Part shown: piece by piece, positions 1 to 9,963 of the stretch
Layout of the letters: every line of letters starts with the position of its first letter
Position numbering within the stretch: position 1 is the stretch's first letter
Made by a program: the position numbers and the translations under genes
Origin: Hippasteria phrygiana
Taxonomy: Eukaryota; Echinodermata; Asteroidea; Valvatida; Goniasteridae
NCBI GenBank assembly: GCA_037893225.1
Contig: JAZGUH010000724.1
Location: 310,001 to 374,000 of the forward strand
Direction: 5' to 3'
DNA length: 64,000 nucleotides
Notes under the pieces: model-generated
Databases searched by the model: none
What the model saw: only the letters and a program-made list of their open reading frames with translations
What the model was told of the DNA's origin: nothing

Positions 1-781
1 TATCTTCCCCAGGGACCTATACCTTCTTCCTGTCATCATGTTCATGACTTGGACGTGTTGATAACAACAGAAGGAATAAAGACTAGCCCGATTTTGTGTC
101 CTTGTCATAACACACGTCCTGTGTAGGTGTGGTATTTCCGGAAACACGGTGGTCTTGCATACACCAAAGGACATCCGTTTTCAACCTATTTTTGTGCAGT
201 TTCGATTAGGCCTGGACTCTGTATTCCCCTAGTGACTCAAACGGTATCCTTCATGTGTGGCAGTATCCTGCTTATTGTGTGGCAACTTCTGAAAAGTCAC
301 ATTTAACATACCGGTACTGAGTGCTTTCAAATGGTCATAACCCACTTTTTGTCAGAAATTTTTACATAATTTCCAAACATATTTAAAACTTTTTTTCTGA
401 ACATATTAAAATACACACGATGAACAAAATCGTGGTAAAAGTCCCAATAATAAGCTTAGGCTGTTATACTTATTTGAATAGGCCTAAAAGTGGGGAACTT
501 TCACTTTGTCCACGGGAAAAACTGTGTTAACCTTGGGTTTTATCATAAAAAAAACCTATCAATATAAAGACCAAATAAATTATTTGAATTAAGGGCGATA
601 ATGTTCATAATTATCGTCTTTCCAAGCGAGCTGTGGGTTAAAGTTAATTATCGCGTAGCATAACTTTAAAAAATACACAATTCTTGAACAGTCTTACTGT
701 TTGCAGTCTTCCAGCCGCAAATTGACAATGCGAAACAAATTAAACCAATATTAAAACCATTCTAAACACCTTAACAAAAGT
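1..781. other. Intergenic AT-rich stretch, no gene seen
   Basis: I see no long open frame, splice-compatible coding exon, RNA gene or obvious repeat here. The sequence is AT-rich and ends where the long terminal repeat of the Tc1-like remnant begins. Confidence 0.5.
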
Positions 782-1529
782 AAGTTCCCCCTAAATGAAT
801 CTTTATATTTCCTAAGATGTACACAGGAGATTTTTTTAACCTTGGTGGAGATCATCTGTGGGACCCATGGAACAAATACTGAAACTGACTAGCCCATATA
901 CCTACTGTTATGCATGAATGAGAAAAAGATGAAATTGACACACTTCAAAAATTGCAGAACGGTATGTGTCCAGTGCAGGCATAATTCAACACAAAGTTTG
1001 ACTTTATCAGTGCCAAAGGACAGTTCCAGCTCTATGTTTAGCAAAATAATGCCTCGCCTGTCGATCCAAGAGACGGCAATTGTAATCGGTCTCCTGGAGG
1101 CTCATACGCCAGTAAAGCAAGTTGCCCGTTGAATGAGAGTAAATCCAAATGCAATAAGAAAAATTGTGTGATAAGTTCGAATTAACCGGAGCAGTCCAAG
1201 ATTTGCCAAGAACCAGCCGACCCAACTTGAAAGTCACAACCTGCAGCGGATGATCGTCTTGCAGTCAATCTTGCGCTCAGAAGAAGAACGTCAGATTGAA
1301 CCAATTTCTGTAGAGTTTGTGTCCTGAATAAAATTTGTACTGTGGAAAACATTTTGCAATTTTTGAAGTGTGTCAATATCTCTTTTACACTCTGCTCATT
1401 CATACATAACAGTAGATTTTGGCTTATCAGTTTCAATATTTGTTCCATGTGTCCCACTGATGATCTCCACCAAGGTTAATAAAAATCATGTGTACATCTT
1501 AATATAAAGATTCATTTACGGGGGAACTT
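782..1529. mobile_element. Decayed Tc1/mariner-type transposon with long inverted repeats
   Basis: The ends are inverted repeats starting AAGTTCCCCC and extend inward for roughly 170 bp with scattered mismatches; both contain the segment around ACCTTGGTGGAGATCATC. Between them lies a broken transposase fragment (separate entry). Long inverted repeats around a short transposase remnant fit an internally deleted Tc1-like element. I could not identify a clean TA duplication at the ends, so the exact borders are approximate. Confidence 0.7.
1049..1330 (+). pseudogene. Tc1-like transposase N-terminal remnant (broken)
   Basis: The translation from 1049 (RLSIQETAIVIGLLEAHTPV, then KQVAR) resembles the first helix-turn-helix of Tc1-like transposases. 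It meets a stop at 1130, continues as RVNPNAIRKIV, meets two more stops, and then reads GAVQDLPRTSRPNLKVTT. That last piece matches the family's linker consensus of the type PRSGRPRVTT. A further shifted frame gives a piece resembling the following segment (DDRLAVNLALRRR). The catalytic DDE domain is absent. Stops and frameshifts show that it cannot make active transposase. Confidence 0.7.
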
Positions 1530-2719
1530 GGTGTTTATTTTCTCTCTAAAATGACGACCTATAGAAGAATGGATGCACCCTGGTTGGAAAATTGGATAGT
1601 TTACGCCACTTAAACGTAGCACTTTTTCACAGACACACACTTTAGTTTGGATGTTCGTATTTTAGAATAATAGGTCTATAGAGTTTCTCTTTGACAATGG
1701 CAATTAATTCCACTCGCATACCTTATTTTTTGCTTCATAATATTGGAGACGAGGAGTCTATAATGTTTATCTACAGTTTCTGTATAAAGCTCTTATGATA
1801 TTTACATTTTGCACATAAATTAATAATATAAAAAAGATTATATTTGTAATGAAGTAAAACCAGAACTCCATGACGTCCTTTTAATAGCTTGCAGTTTGAA
1901 AACATGGCATGTTTGAATGAAGTTCGCTTCGATAAAATGTACCATGTCCGTAAACTTGTAATAAGATCGTGAAGCTGCCGGAGTCTCGTGTTAGGCCGCG
2001 GATAAAGGGAAAGGTTAAAGGAGTTCAGCGGCACAGCACTCGTGCCGGATGGGGAAAATCTCCAAGCGCTCATCATGCTTGTTGCCTCTGCTTTGAAAAT
2101 AAGGAAGTAACTTTTGAAAGCATACACTCTGGAGTCTGGGCTATAGACTTTTGCACACACGTGACTAGATGTAAACAAAATGTAAACAAAACGCGTGGAC
2201 CGCCACGGAGTGATCGTATAGGGCATGGTGTGGAGCAGGTTAACGCTGAATGTCTGTGCTGTGGCTGAGAATTTAAATTCAATGGATTTCTCCTCCAAAC
2301 GAATAATGAAGGAAAACTATATTTTTGAACTAACAAAAAAATCCCTTACTACACTCTGCTATCTATTTGGTCTTAACTTTACGCGCGATGATTGCCCTAT
2401 ATATTAACACTGTATGAAAATAGGGGCGACCCGCTCCTCTTGCAAAAACTGAAACTACTGAGTAACTTACCTTCAGTCGGTTTTGGGGAGGAATTTATCA
2501 CTGGAAAGCTCATAACTTTTATATTAAGAAATTAGCAATTCACTTACAACAATTATTTTGCGGGGTGCCACGCCCAAAAAGCACGGACGCAGCATCTTTA
2601 AAGCACGTGCGCGCACGCGGTATGTTTTGCTGGTTTAAACACTTCGACACCACACTGTGCGGTCAATGTCCACACGTGAAATAGGATAACTATAACACGC
2701 AACATTCGCTTGCACGCTA
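1530..2719. other. Intergenic stretch, no recognised gene
   Basis: There are overlapping short open frames on both strands around 1770-2340, the longest about 175 codons on the minus strand, but the translations resemble no family I know. Frames on opposite strands overlap, which suggests chance. A GC-richer patch near 1970-2240 is the only part that could be an unrecognised exon or a regulatory segment. Confidence 0.4.
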
Positions 2720-2815
2720 CAAATCTGACGTCATAAGACGAACTCCCCTTTTGCGCCTGGTGCTCTGCAAGACACAAAAGGGGTAAGGGGAGGCCGTTTT
2801 GTGACGTCAGATTTG
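2720..2815. repeat. Inverted repeat with TGACGTCA in both arms
   Basis: The arms read CAAATCTGACGTCA and TGACGTCAGATTTG. Inside them are further complementary stretches around CCCCTTTTG and CAAAAGGGG. The whole folds into a hairpin of about 96 bp. It is probably a small MITE. The CRE-like octamer is present twice. Confidence 0.6.
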
Positions 2816-2867
2816 TTTGCTGACCGCAGCGACGACCTTTAGACAAATGGCTGTCAAAAGTATTTTT

Positions 2868-2873
2868 TTTATT
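2868..2873 (-). terminator. Possible poly(A) signal of the GPCR gene
   Basis: AATAAA on the minus strand, about 275 bases after the GPCR stop codon. It is the nearest canonical hexamer I found, but it sits in a T-rich run, so it may be chance. Confidence 0.3.
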
Positions 2874-3147
2874 TCAGGTCAGAAATAATTAGCGGTTGTA
2901 TTTTAATATACCTTAATCTACGTTATATTACAAATGATTTCTCTCAGCAATCAACATCCATTTTTAGAGATTGTTAGTCTATAATTATATCCTAGTTGTA
3001 ACTCCGTTTACGCACACTGCGACGGAGAGAACGAGTTGGACACGTAGGAGAAAAGACACCAAGGCTAGGAACGACATTGAGTTGGTATTGTCAAGATGAG
3101 TTGAATTCTACAGTCACTTGGGTCCAATTTTAAAGTGGCACAAGTTA

Positions 3148-6100
3148 TCATACTTGCGAAGCATCATTGGTGCTCTCCAGTGCGATGACCCCATGCCCAA
3201 GTCCCACGTTGTCCGAGCCGCCCGTATTAATGCCGTCCGTCGATCCGGCCTTCTTCGGCCGCATCTCTATGCAGCCGAAGACCTTTCGGATCCCCCGCCG
3301 GAACGGCCGGTTCTTCATGGTATAGATGATCGGGTTCAGGCACGAGTTGGCCACGGCCAGGATGACGGTGGCGTGGTAGTAAGCGGCCTTGAAGTCCACG
3401 ATTTTCGGGTCCGAGCTGAGATTGAAGACAAGGAAGATGAACTGGTTGGGCGCCCAGCAGATGGCGTAGGTGATGCTAACCACGAGCAGGGTCTTCTCGA
3501 GTTCCTGGGCCGCGTGTACCTGCCACATCTTTTTGTACTCAGATTTCCGGACAGCCGATACTACATTTTTAGAAAAATATATATATAAGTAAATACTGTC
3601 AACTTTGAAAATAAGTAAATACTGAAATAATTGAATACTGAACAAAGTAAATACTGTCAATTAAAGTCACAACTTTTAGTTATAACCAAATTCAAAAACA
3701 TGGACTTTAATCCATAGTATGCACACTGTGCAAAGTGACTGCACCTCTTGCATACTATAGCATGTACTTGTCCCCAGTACATGAATGCATATGGTTGAGG
3801 ATACTGCAATCACACGGACATCAATTATCATTATAATTAATTTTCGGTACTGAAATCAAGGATTCCTCAAAAGCGTATAGCACAGAAGCCTTAAAAAAGC
3901 CTGAAGGCGAAGAAGTTTCCAGTTTTAGAGGTGGGAGGAAAACCCCAGAATGCATGATATTCTTTGGGGAAACCCACGGAATCAGGCAGGGACTGAAAAC
4001 CCAATCCATGTGTCGGCCTGGACGGGATTCTAATACTGGGTCATAGCCTTTTGAGATGAGGAAAGTAACCACTACACGCTAAACACGGATTGGTTGAAAT
4101 AACCGCAATATTATATTGGTTAAAACAACCAATTATTGGTTGATAGGCCTACGTGTCCAACCAATTGGATTGGTTGGACACGTCAACCAATCCTACCAAT
4201 AGGCCTATATTGGTTGTTTTCAACCAGTCCGTTTTTGGAGTGTACAGGCCAACTGAATCCACCCTATGTGAAAGATGCAACAATGAGATCGGGTTGACAA
4301 ATGACTCCAAGTTCCTTAATTTCATTCGGTGTTTCTGATCATCACCTAACAATACCCGAGGCACCTAATGTATTTCAACATAATAGCCAATAGGGCCTAC
4401 TCGTGCATGTGCGTGCACTGTTTACAGAACGCCTTTTATTTATACCCACTGCACGCCATCAATCTTTCTTTTGTCATTATAAAGATGTAGCGTGACTCTT
4501 ATTAGCATTCATTGTTTGTTCTTTATCCTAATGTAAGTTTGCAAAGGAATAAACACATTAGTCATGACAAAACCATAGTGCTGGAATAGGGGCCTTTTTC
4601 TATATTTTCCTGTTTATGCTTCGTTTACGCTTACATATGATAATTCGTGCTTTTCACCACACAGCGAAAAAAAACCAGTAGGTACAAAGTGCCAAAAACA
4701 AGCCAAAATCATGTGTTACCAATTTTGATGTTCTTATTAGCTACAGCTTTACAGTGAGTGCCCAATTACGTGTCAGAAAATAGCCTCAAACAATAGACGT
4801 CAAAAAGAAACACAACCAGTAAAAAAAATCTGTGCTTGTAAGAGATAGGAGTAGACCAAATACACACAATTTGAAATGGAAATGTAATCATATAGTTCAT
4901 ACTTTGTCTTTAAAATCTCAGCGTGCAGTGAATGGCCTTTGTTCTTGAGTATTAATCCACTCCCCAGTTCCATATAAGATCCGGTATTGCCGGAACTCAA
5001 TGCTGGCGCAGTCCTCGGTGGTTTAAATGGCAAATGTTGATAAGAACTTGGTACGTGGTTATGTAAACATGACTGTGGGTGACTCCCACAGCACAAGGAA
5101 ATCATTATTTCCACATAAAAAGGCACGAAGTGCAATCAATTATACCTTTGACCAATTTAACTTCATTTTACTGCAGCCACTGCACTTTCACCATTGCTTT
5201 TATTTTGTTTTTCTTGGAAGTAAAATAACTAGAGAACGACGAGTCCGATTGGGCTCAAGCTTGGCATGTGTATAGACACTATATACCCAGCTTATGTGAA
5301 ATTTAAAGTCACATGTTAATGACGTCATCATGCGAAGTGATTGTATACTCTCTTATTGGCTACATCCGTCTGTGCACAAACCATGGGCGCTGTTTCCTTA
5401 TTGGCTCATTCTGATTTGTACACGAACCATCGGTACTTCTATCTGTCACTTCTATCGAGAGTGCCCGACTAATGCCGCATGCACGTTCACATTCATCATC
5501 GCTGTCAGGTATCTGACATTGCATGATGGCTGTATCCTGTATGCAAATAAATGCCTGTCCGGGCGCTGACTCCTGTAATACACAGCTTTGTTGGTGTTGA
5601 TAAATAGTCCAGATGTGTGAGTTTTGATATCACTGAGAGATAATTACACTTAGCTTTAGGGGAATATCTGTATCATTAAAAACCTTTTTTTAGCAATGCA
5701 AAAAATACATAATGCGAAAATAATCCGCTTTTCATATAGGTCTAAATTTCAGGAACACTGTTGTTACCTTACAGCCGAAGTTAGTGTCGCTTTACGTTGT
5801 TCATAATTCAAACCACCTCATTGTTTGAGGAAAATTGAAAATGTGTCCTGCGGATGTAGATGTTTCAATTGTGAAACTGTCGGGAAACTTGAAAGAATAG
5901 GATATTTGTGACTTGAATACTCTTTCTGGCCATGTTGCTATGAATTTCAACTCCCTTTGTAGCAATAGGAGACTTTTGAGACGCTGGTGGCAGCAGACAT
6001 ACCGGTTCTTTTCCACTGTTCTCACATGTGTGCGCATGCTCAGAATTACATGCGCGCATGCTCAGAACTAGCAAAAAACGGTATGTCTGCTGCCACCAGC

Positions 6101-8872
6101 GTCTCTGTTTTTTTATGCTAATGAATGTCCATAATATTCATTAGCCAATGCATGATGTCACTGAGACACAACACGGTCTCCATAGCTTTGTGTACAATGT
6201 AATCAACCTTTTCTACAGGCTTGGAGTAAGGTTCCATTTTAAACGTAACCTTATGTTAAACAGCTTGTTTGGACTTCAGGGGCTTGAACACAATTTGCTT
6301 AAGCACTTAAATCGTGCTTAGTAAACTCATCAGCCAAAACTTCATGTGATTGTTGAAGGTAGTGCATGCAACATGAGCTTTTGCTGTAATTTTCATAAAT
6401 AAATGGATTCGGGGGTTAGTATTTTATAGCGTGCTAGCAAATACTGTAACACCGACCTGTTTAAAGTTTTGTGTGCAGAGATGCTGGGAAAACAGAGAGA
6501 AACAAATTCTGTTCTAGTAGTCTGGTTCCCTGACCATACTTTAGATAAATCGGACCAATTTTATAGAGTCAGGGAATTATCAGGTCGGGAAACTAGACTA
6601 TTTCAAACGATTGTCCGCCGACAATCGATATAAATTTCCACTTTTCTTGAAAACGACAGCACACCAGGTGCCATGATTTCACTGCAGGATGCTTGAGACT
6701 GCTATTTACTTACATAGGGGATATGGTATTTCGTAATAATTCAGTAGTTTTTTCTCCGATGTTTGGAAATGTTGTATACTACCTTTAAACTAAGGAAACT
6801 GTATTACCTATAAGAAAACAAGTCGAGCTTGATATAAATGCATTACAAGTTTTCATTAAACTACTATATTTTCTTCCGCATACTATGATTTGCATTTCGG
6901 TTTCGGTTGAACAATAAATAAGCCGGAAAAACAGTGAACTTGAGTTTCTTTGTTGACATTACGTCGCCAGGAGTTACTGTGGAACAATGCACTATATTCC
7001 CGCCTTTATGGCTCATTAGCTTCGGTTCCAGCTATCGGACAAACTTCCTTGTTTATGCAAAGCCATGAAATTGGGCCCGGGTGGATTTCTGATCGAAATT
7101 GCACAACTTTTTTGGAGGTACCTTCGGTGAACTTTCACTGAAGTTCTTGCTGATTAGAAGGAAAAAAATATAGGTACAGGACAAAAGCAATTGAAGTGTA
7201 GGGTCACGGCCTTGTGGAACTCTCTGAACAATGTTTCCTTTAGCGTTCGACGTGTCTTCATTAAAGATCAACATGAGCGGAATACCGGTGTAGCGCGAAT
7301 ATATCAGTCACTATGAAATACGGGCTCATAGACCTTTATCATGGTACAGCCATCTTGTTTTTCTCATATTAAAATCAATGTAACCAAACCGAGGCTGGAA
7401 GGAAAAATAGTCTGGCACCTTCATTCAATAATTGGAATCACTATTCATAATTGCAAGTGCATGCAGGGAACAAGACAAAGATGGTGACAGCATGATAAAG
7501 GTCTGTTGGCAGTGTACTGCATAATGCCCAAGTGAAGATAATTAGGAGAGTGGCCGGTCACGTATAAGGTTTTAACCAAAAGAATCCGGTTTTCATCGGA
7601 ATCTGATTTTCATAATGACACCGGTAGCATATAGAGTTGGGACTGATTTCACTCTCGAGCGGTGTTGGTCGTGTTGTATTACCAACTTGGGAAACACTAG
7701 GCCTAGGTATATATTTTTAAAAGCCAGGGAATCTATTCTGGTGAACACTGCCCCGTATATTAGGTAAACGATAAATTGATATTAATAATGCGGAGAAACG
7801 TATGACGTAGACCTTTTATATGCTGTGTCCGTATTCGGATTGAAAATTTCAACTATTTTGTTATAAATGAATTGTGGAAGAAAACTACACATGAACTGAA
7901 AAAAAACCACTTACTACTTTGTGCACTCTATTTTGAGTCTTCCTATAATTATATTGTTTTACAATGAGATACGCAAGAACATACATTCTTATGCTGTATG
8001 AATTAAGAGCGTGTCGCTTCTAATTAAAATACCCAACTTATTCAATCTATCAGTGTTAATTCAACACCATAGTTTTACACTAAACATGTAGTATTTTTTT
8101 GCTAATTTGCTCCATTGTCGCATTCACATTATCTCTTACCTGCACTTTCACGCTTTTCCTTCAAAGTCTGAGCCTGAACCTTCAGCGTTCTGATGACTTT
8201 CCATTGAGTTATCACCATGAGGGTGAAGGGAACCAGATAGTAGGCGACGAAATTATACAGGCCCAGCAAGACCTGGAAACCTTTCGTGGGCCACCCAAAA
8301 AACGCACAAAAGCCGGAGTCGTCGATGCCGTACACGTAGAACGTATAGGAATTGGAGATTATTCCCACAGCCCAGCACGCCCCGATCATTAGGAAAGTGT
8401 TCCTGTGCGTGTAAATGTTCTTGTACTTGAGGGGATAAACGATGGCGACGAAACGCTCTAGGTTCACGGTGACCAGACTGCAGATTGAGATGAGGGTGGT
8501 GGCCCAGAGCGGGAACTTGGAGGCGTACAGCCGGCACTTGATCTCTCCCCCTACCCCGGGGCTGGGGTCCGGCGCGTTAGGGAAGAGATGAAAGGGGACG
8601 GCCCAGACGCAGACTATCAGATCCACAAGAGACAGGTGGACCAGGAAATTGCTGGTGTTGGAGCGGAGGCTTGGGACTCGGAGCAACACCAGGCAGACGA
8701 GAAAATTACCTGTGATTCCTAAGACGGCGATGATACCGTAGATCGCTCGCACCAGCCCGCTGTTTTCAATTTCACCGATTCCCCATCCAGGGTTGGTGAT
8801 GTCAGTCGTCACCCTAACTTCCCCCTCAGTTGCCCCCCACGGTGTTGCAGTTGCTGGCATTTCGGTATCCAT
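3148..8872 (-). CDS. Class A (rhodopsin-type) G protein-coupled receptor, two exons
   Basis: Exon 1 spans 8872-8140 and exon 2 spans 3560-3148. The 4.6-kb phase-1 intron has GTAAGA at the donor and TAG at the acceptor. The joined product is 381 aa. Visible landmarks: TM1 about residues 42-64 with GN at 55-56; TM2 with Asp84; a conserved Cys113 before TM3; ERF (139-141) in place of DRY at the end of TM3; an extracellular-loop-2 Cys189; TM6 with CWAP; TM7 with NPIIY; then a basic tail. The N-terminus is about 40 residues and has no signal peptide. The overall pattern resembles peptide-receptor-like orphan GPCRs (galanin/allatostatin type), but the ligand cannot be read from the sequence. The start codon is the first Met in frame and precedes TM1. 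It should sit in the plasma membrane and signal through G proteins. Confidence 0.85.
3845..4082 (-). mobile_element. tRNA-headed SINE with Deu-like central region (copy 1)
   Basis: Read on the minus strand, the element begins with a decayed tRNA-like head (A-box-like TAGCGTGTAGTGGTTA, B-box-like AGAATCCC). It continues with GTGGGTTTCCCC and GGGGTTTTCCTCCCACC, the pattern of the Deu domain shared by some deuterostome SINEs. It is clearly homologous to the copy at 28618-28885. It lies in the GPCR intron. Confidence 0.65.
4085..4245. repeat. TTGGTTG-rich quasi-palindrome
   Basis: Repeated TTGGTTG/CAACCAA blocks are arranged around a centre near 4168 with arms ACGTGTCCAACCAAT and ATTGGTTGGACACGT. 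Outer arms containing ATAGGCCTA and TTGGTTG repeat on both sides. It is likely a foldback-type MITE. Confidence 0.6.
5978..6105. repeat. Hairpin MITE (GAGACGCTGGTGGCAGCAGA arms)
   Basis: Near-perfect arms begin GAGACGCTGGTGGCAGCAGA and end with the complement at 6105, around a centre containing GCGCATGCTCAGAA. A diverged relative lies at 22999-23219, where the inner GCATGCTCAGAA motif is expanded in tandem. Confidence 0.7.
6353..6788. mobile_element. TTAA-flanked MITE (AGGTAGTG family), lone copy
   Basis: The ends AGGTAGTG and CTACCT are flanked by TTGA (a mutated TTAA) on the left and TTAA on the right. The interior shares the GGGGGTTAGTATTTTATAG segment and the CACCAGGTGCCAT segment with the two copies nested at 18641-19639. 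It is non-autonomous. TTAA targets are typical of piggyBac-type elements. Confidence 0.7.
7330..7504. mobile_element. Small MITE with AGACCTTTATCATG ends
   Basis: Inverted ends AGACCTTTATCATG and CATGATAAAGGTCT bound 175 bp with no coding capacity. It lies in the GPCR intron. Confidence 0.65.
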
Positions 8873-9963
8873 TCTACTTTTAGAAAACTGCTGTCTGGAC
8901 CAACATTAAAACTGTGGATAGTATATCCTCTACAGTCTGTTGATATACCGCACCTTGTTTCTGTATCAAAATCCAATGATGCAATGAGATATTACAAACA
9001 CAGCGTAGTTCTAATAAAGTCATGGTTACAGTTTACATCCGCGGAACTCGTTGAGCGTGAACTAGTGGACATTTTATTGACGATTATAGGGCCTGTTTGT
9101 TTCACACAGATCCGGATCTCGGGCAGTGGTCCCCACCGCTGGTTCGCTCCATCCATTAGGCGGGATCCGGTGTCACGGTGAATCAACGCACGGATCACTG
9201 ATCGAGATCCGGATCTGTGTGAAACAAAAGAGGCCTACAAGTTTCTGGAGACATAAAAACGTAACATCGTAAGCCAGCCCGGGACCCTGAACTGAATGCT
9301 GTATGTGCATGCAGCATGATCGCAGAACTTATGATGTGCATACTACAAGACCAAACATAAGCAAATCGGGCATGGGTAGTGATTATCGGGTTGCGGAAGG
9401 CCGGGGGGGGGGGGGGGGGGGTGGGGGGAGGGGGTGAAGGGGGTGAAGGTGCCTTTCCAATAATTGGAAGGGAGAGGGTGCTCATGAAAGTTAAAGGTAG
9501 AAAATAATATTGACAAACACTTTGTGTGGAACATTTGCGGACGTTTTCATTTCGGAGGCAAACGTATCCCACGACTTACTACGAGGAGAGACGGTCCCTT
9601 TTCTTTTTCTTTCAAATTAACACTTATAAAACTTTAGACCAATCAGATGGGGGAGGGGGAGGGGGGAGACATAACATGTTCGAGGGCGCCCTCTGCCAAA
9701 GATATAGTGGCGTTTCACAGCAGCGTCCCTACTAGCTTTCGCGAACACTTTTTGGGGTGCCCCGATCTTCTATTTGTTTTTTAATAATTTTAATTCGCAG
9801 ATGAAACACGTAATCTGTTTTGTTTACTTTTAATAAAAAAAATGCATGCAAAGAATTGGCGCTACGTACTGTCTCAAAACTCTCAAAACTTGTAACCCGC
9901 GGATATGATCGTCGTTTAAGCGCTCAGTGATCTGAGCATGCGCCTTGAGTTTAAAGGAGAAAA
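8873..9963. promoter_or_regulatory. Divergent intergenic region between the GPCR and IDH3G genes
   Basis: This 1.1-kb stretch separates the two start codons, so it should hold both promoters unless unseen 5' non-coding exons exist. It contains a hairpin MITE (9088-9236) and a G run at about 9404-9421. I see no clear TATA box at a convincing distance from either start. Confidence 0.4.
9088..9236. mobile_element. Hairpin MITE with TAGGGCCTGTTTGTTTCACA ends
   Basis: The terminal arms start TAGGGCCTGTTTGTTTCACA and include GATCCGGATCTCG. The right arm ends AACAAAAGAGGCCTA. A longer relative lies at 59649-60099. Confidence 0.65.

Larger units (their letters stand above)
3561..8139 (-). other. GPCR intron packed with repeats
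   Basis: This 4.6-kb intron separates the exon ending after TM5 from the exon carrying TM6 and TM7. It holds a Deu-like SINE, a TTGG-rich palindrome, a hairpin MITE, a TTAA-flanked MITE and another small MITE, each listed separately. I see no additional coding exon. Confidence 0.7.

Noticed and set aside
1771..2298. 175-codon minus-strand frame
   Set aside because: No family resemblance, overlaps equally long frames on the other strand, and lacks flanking splice or expression evidence.
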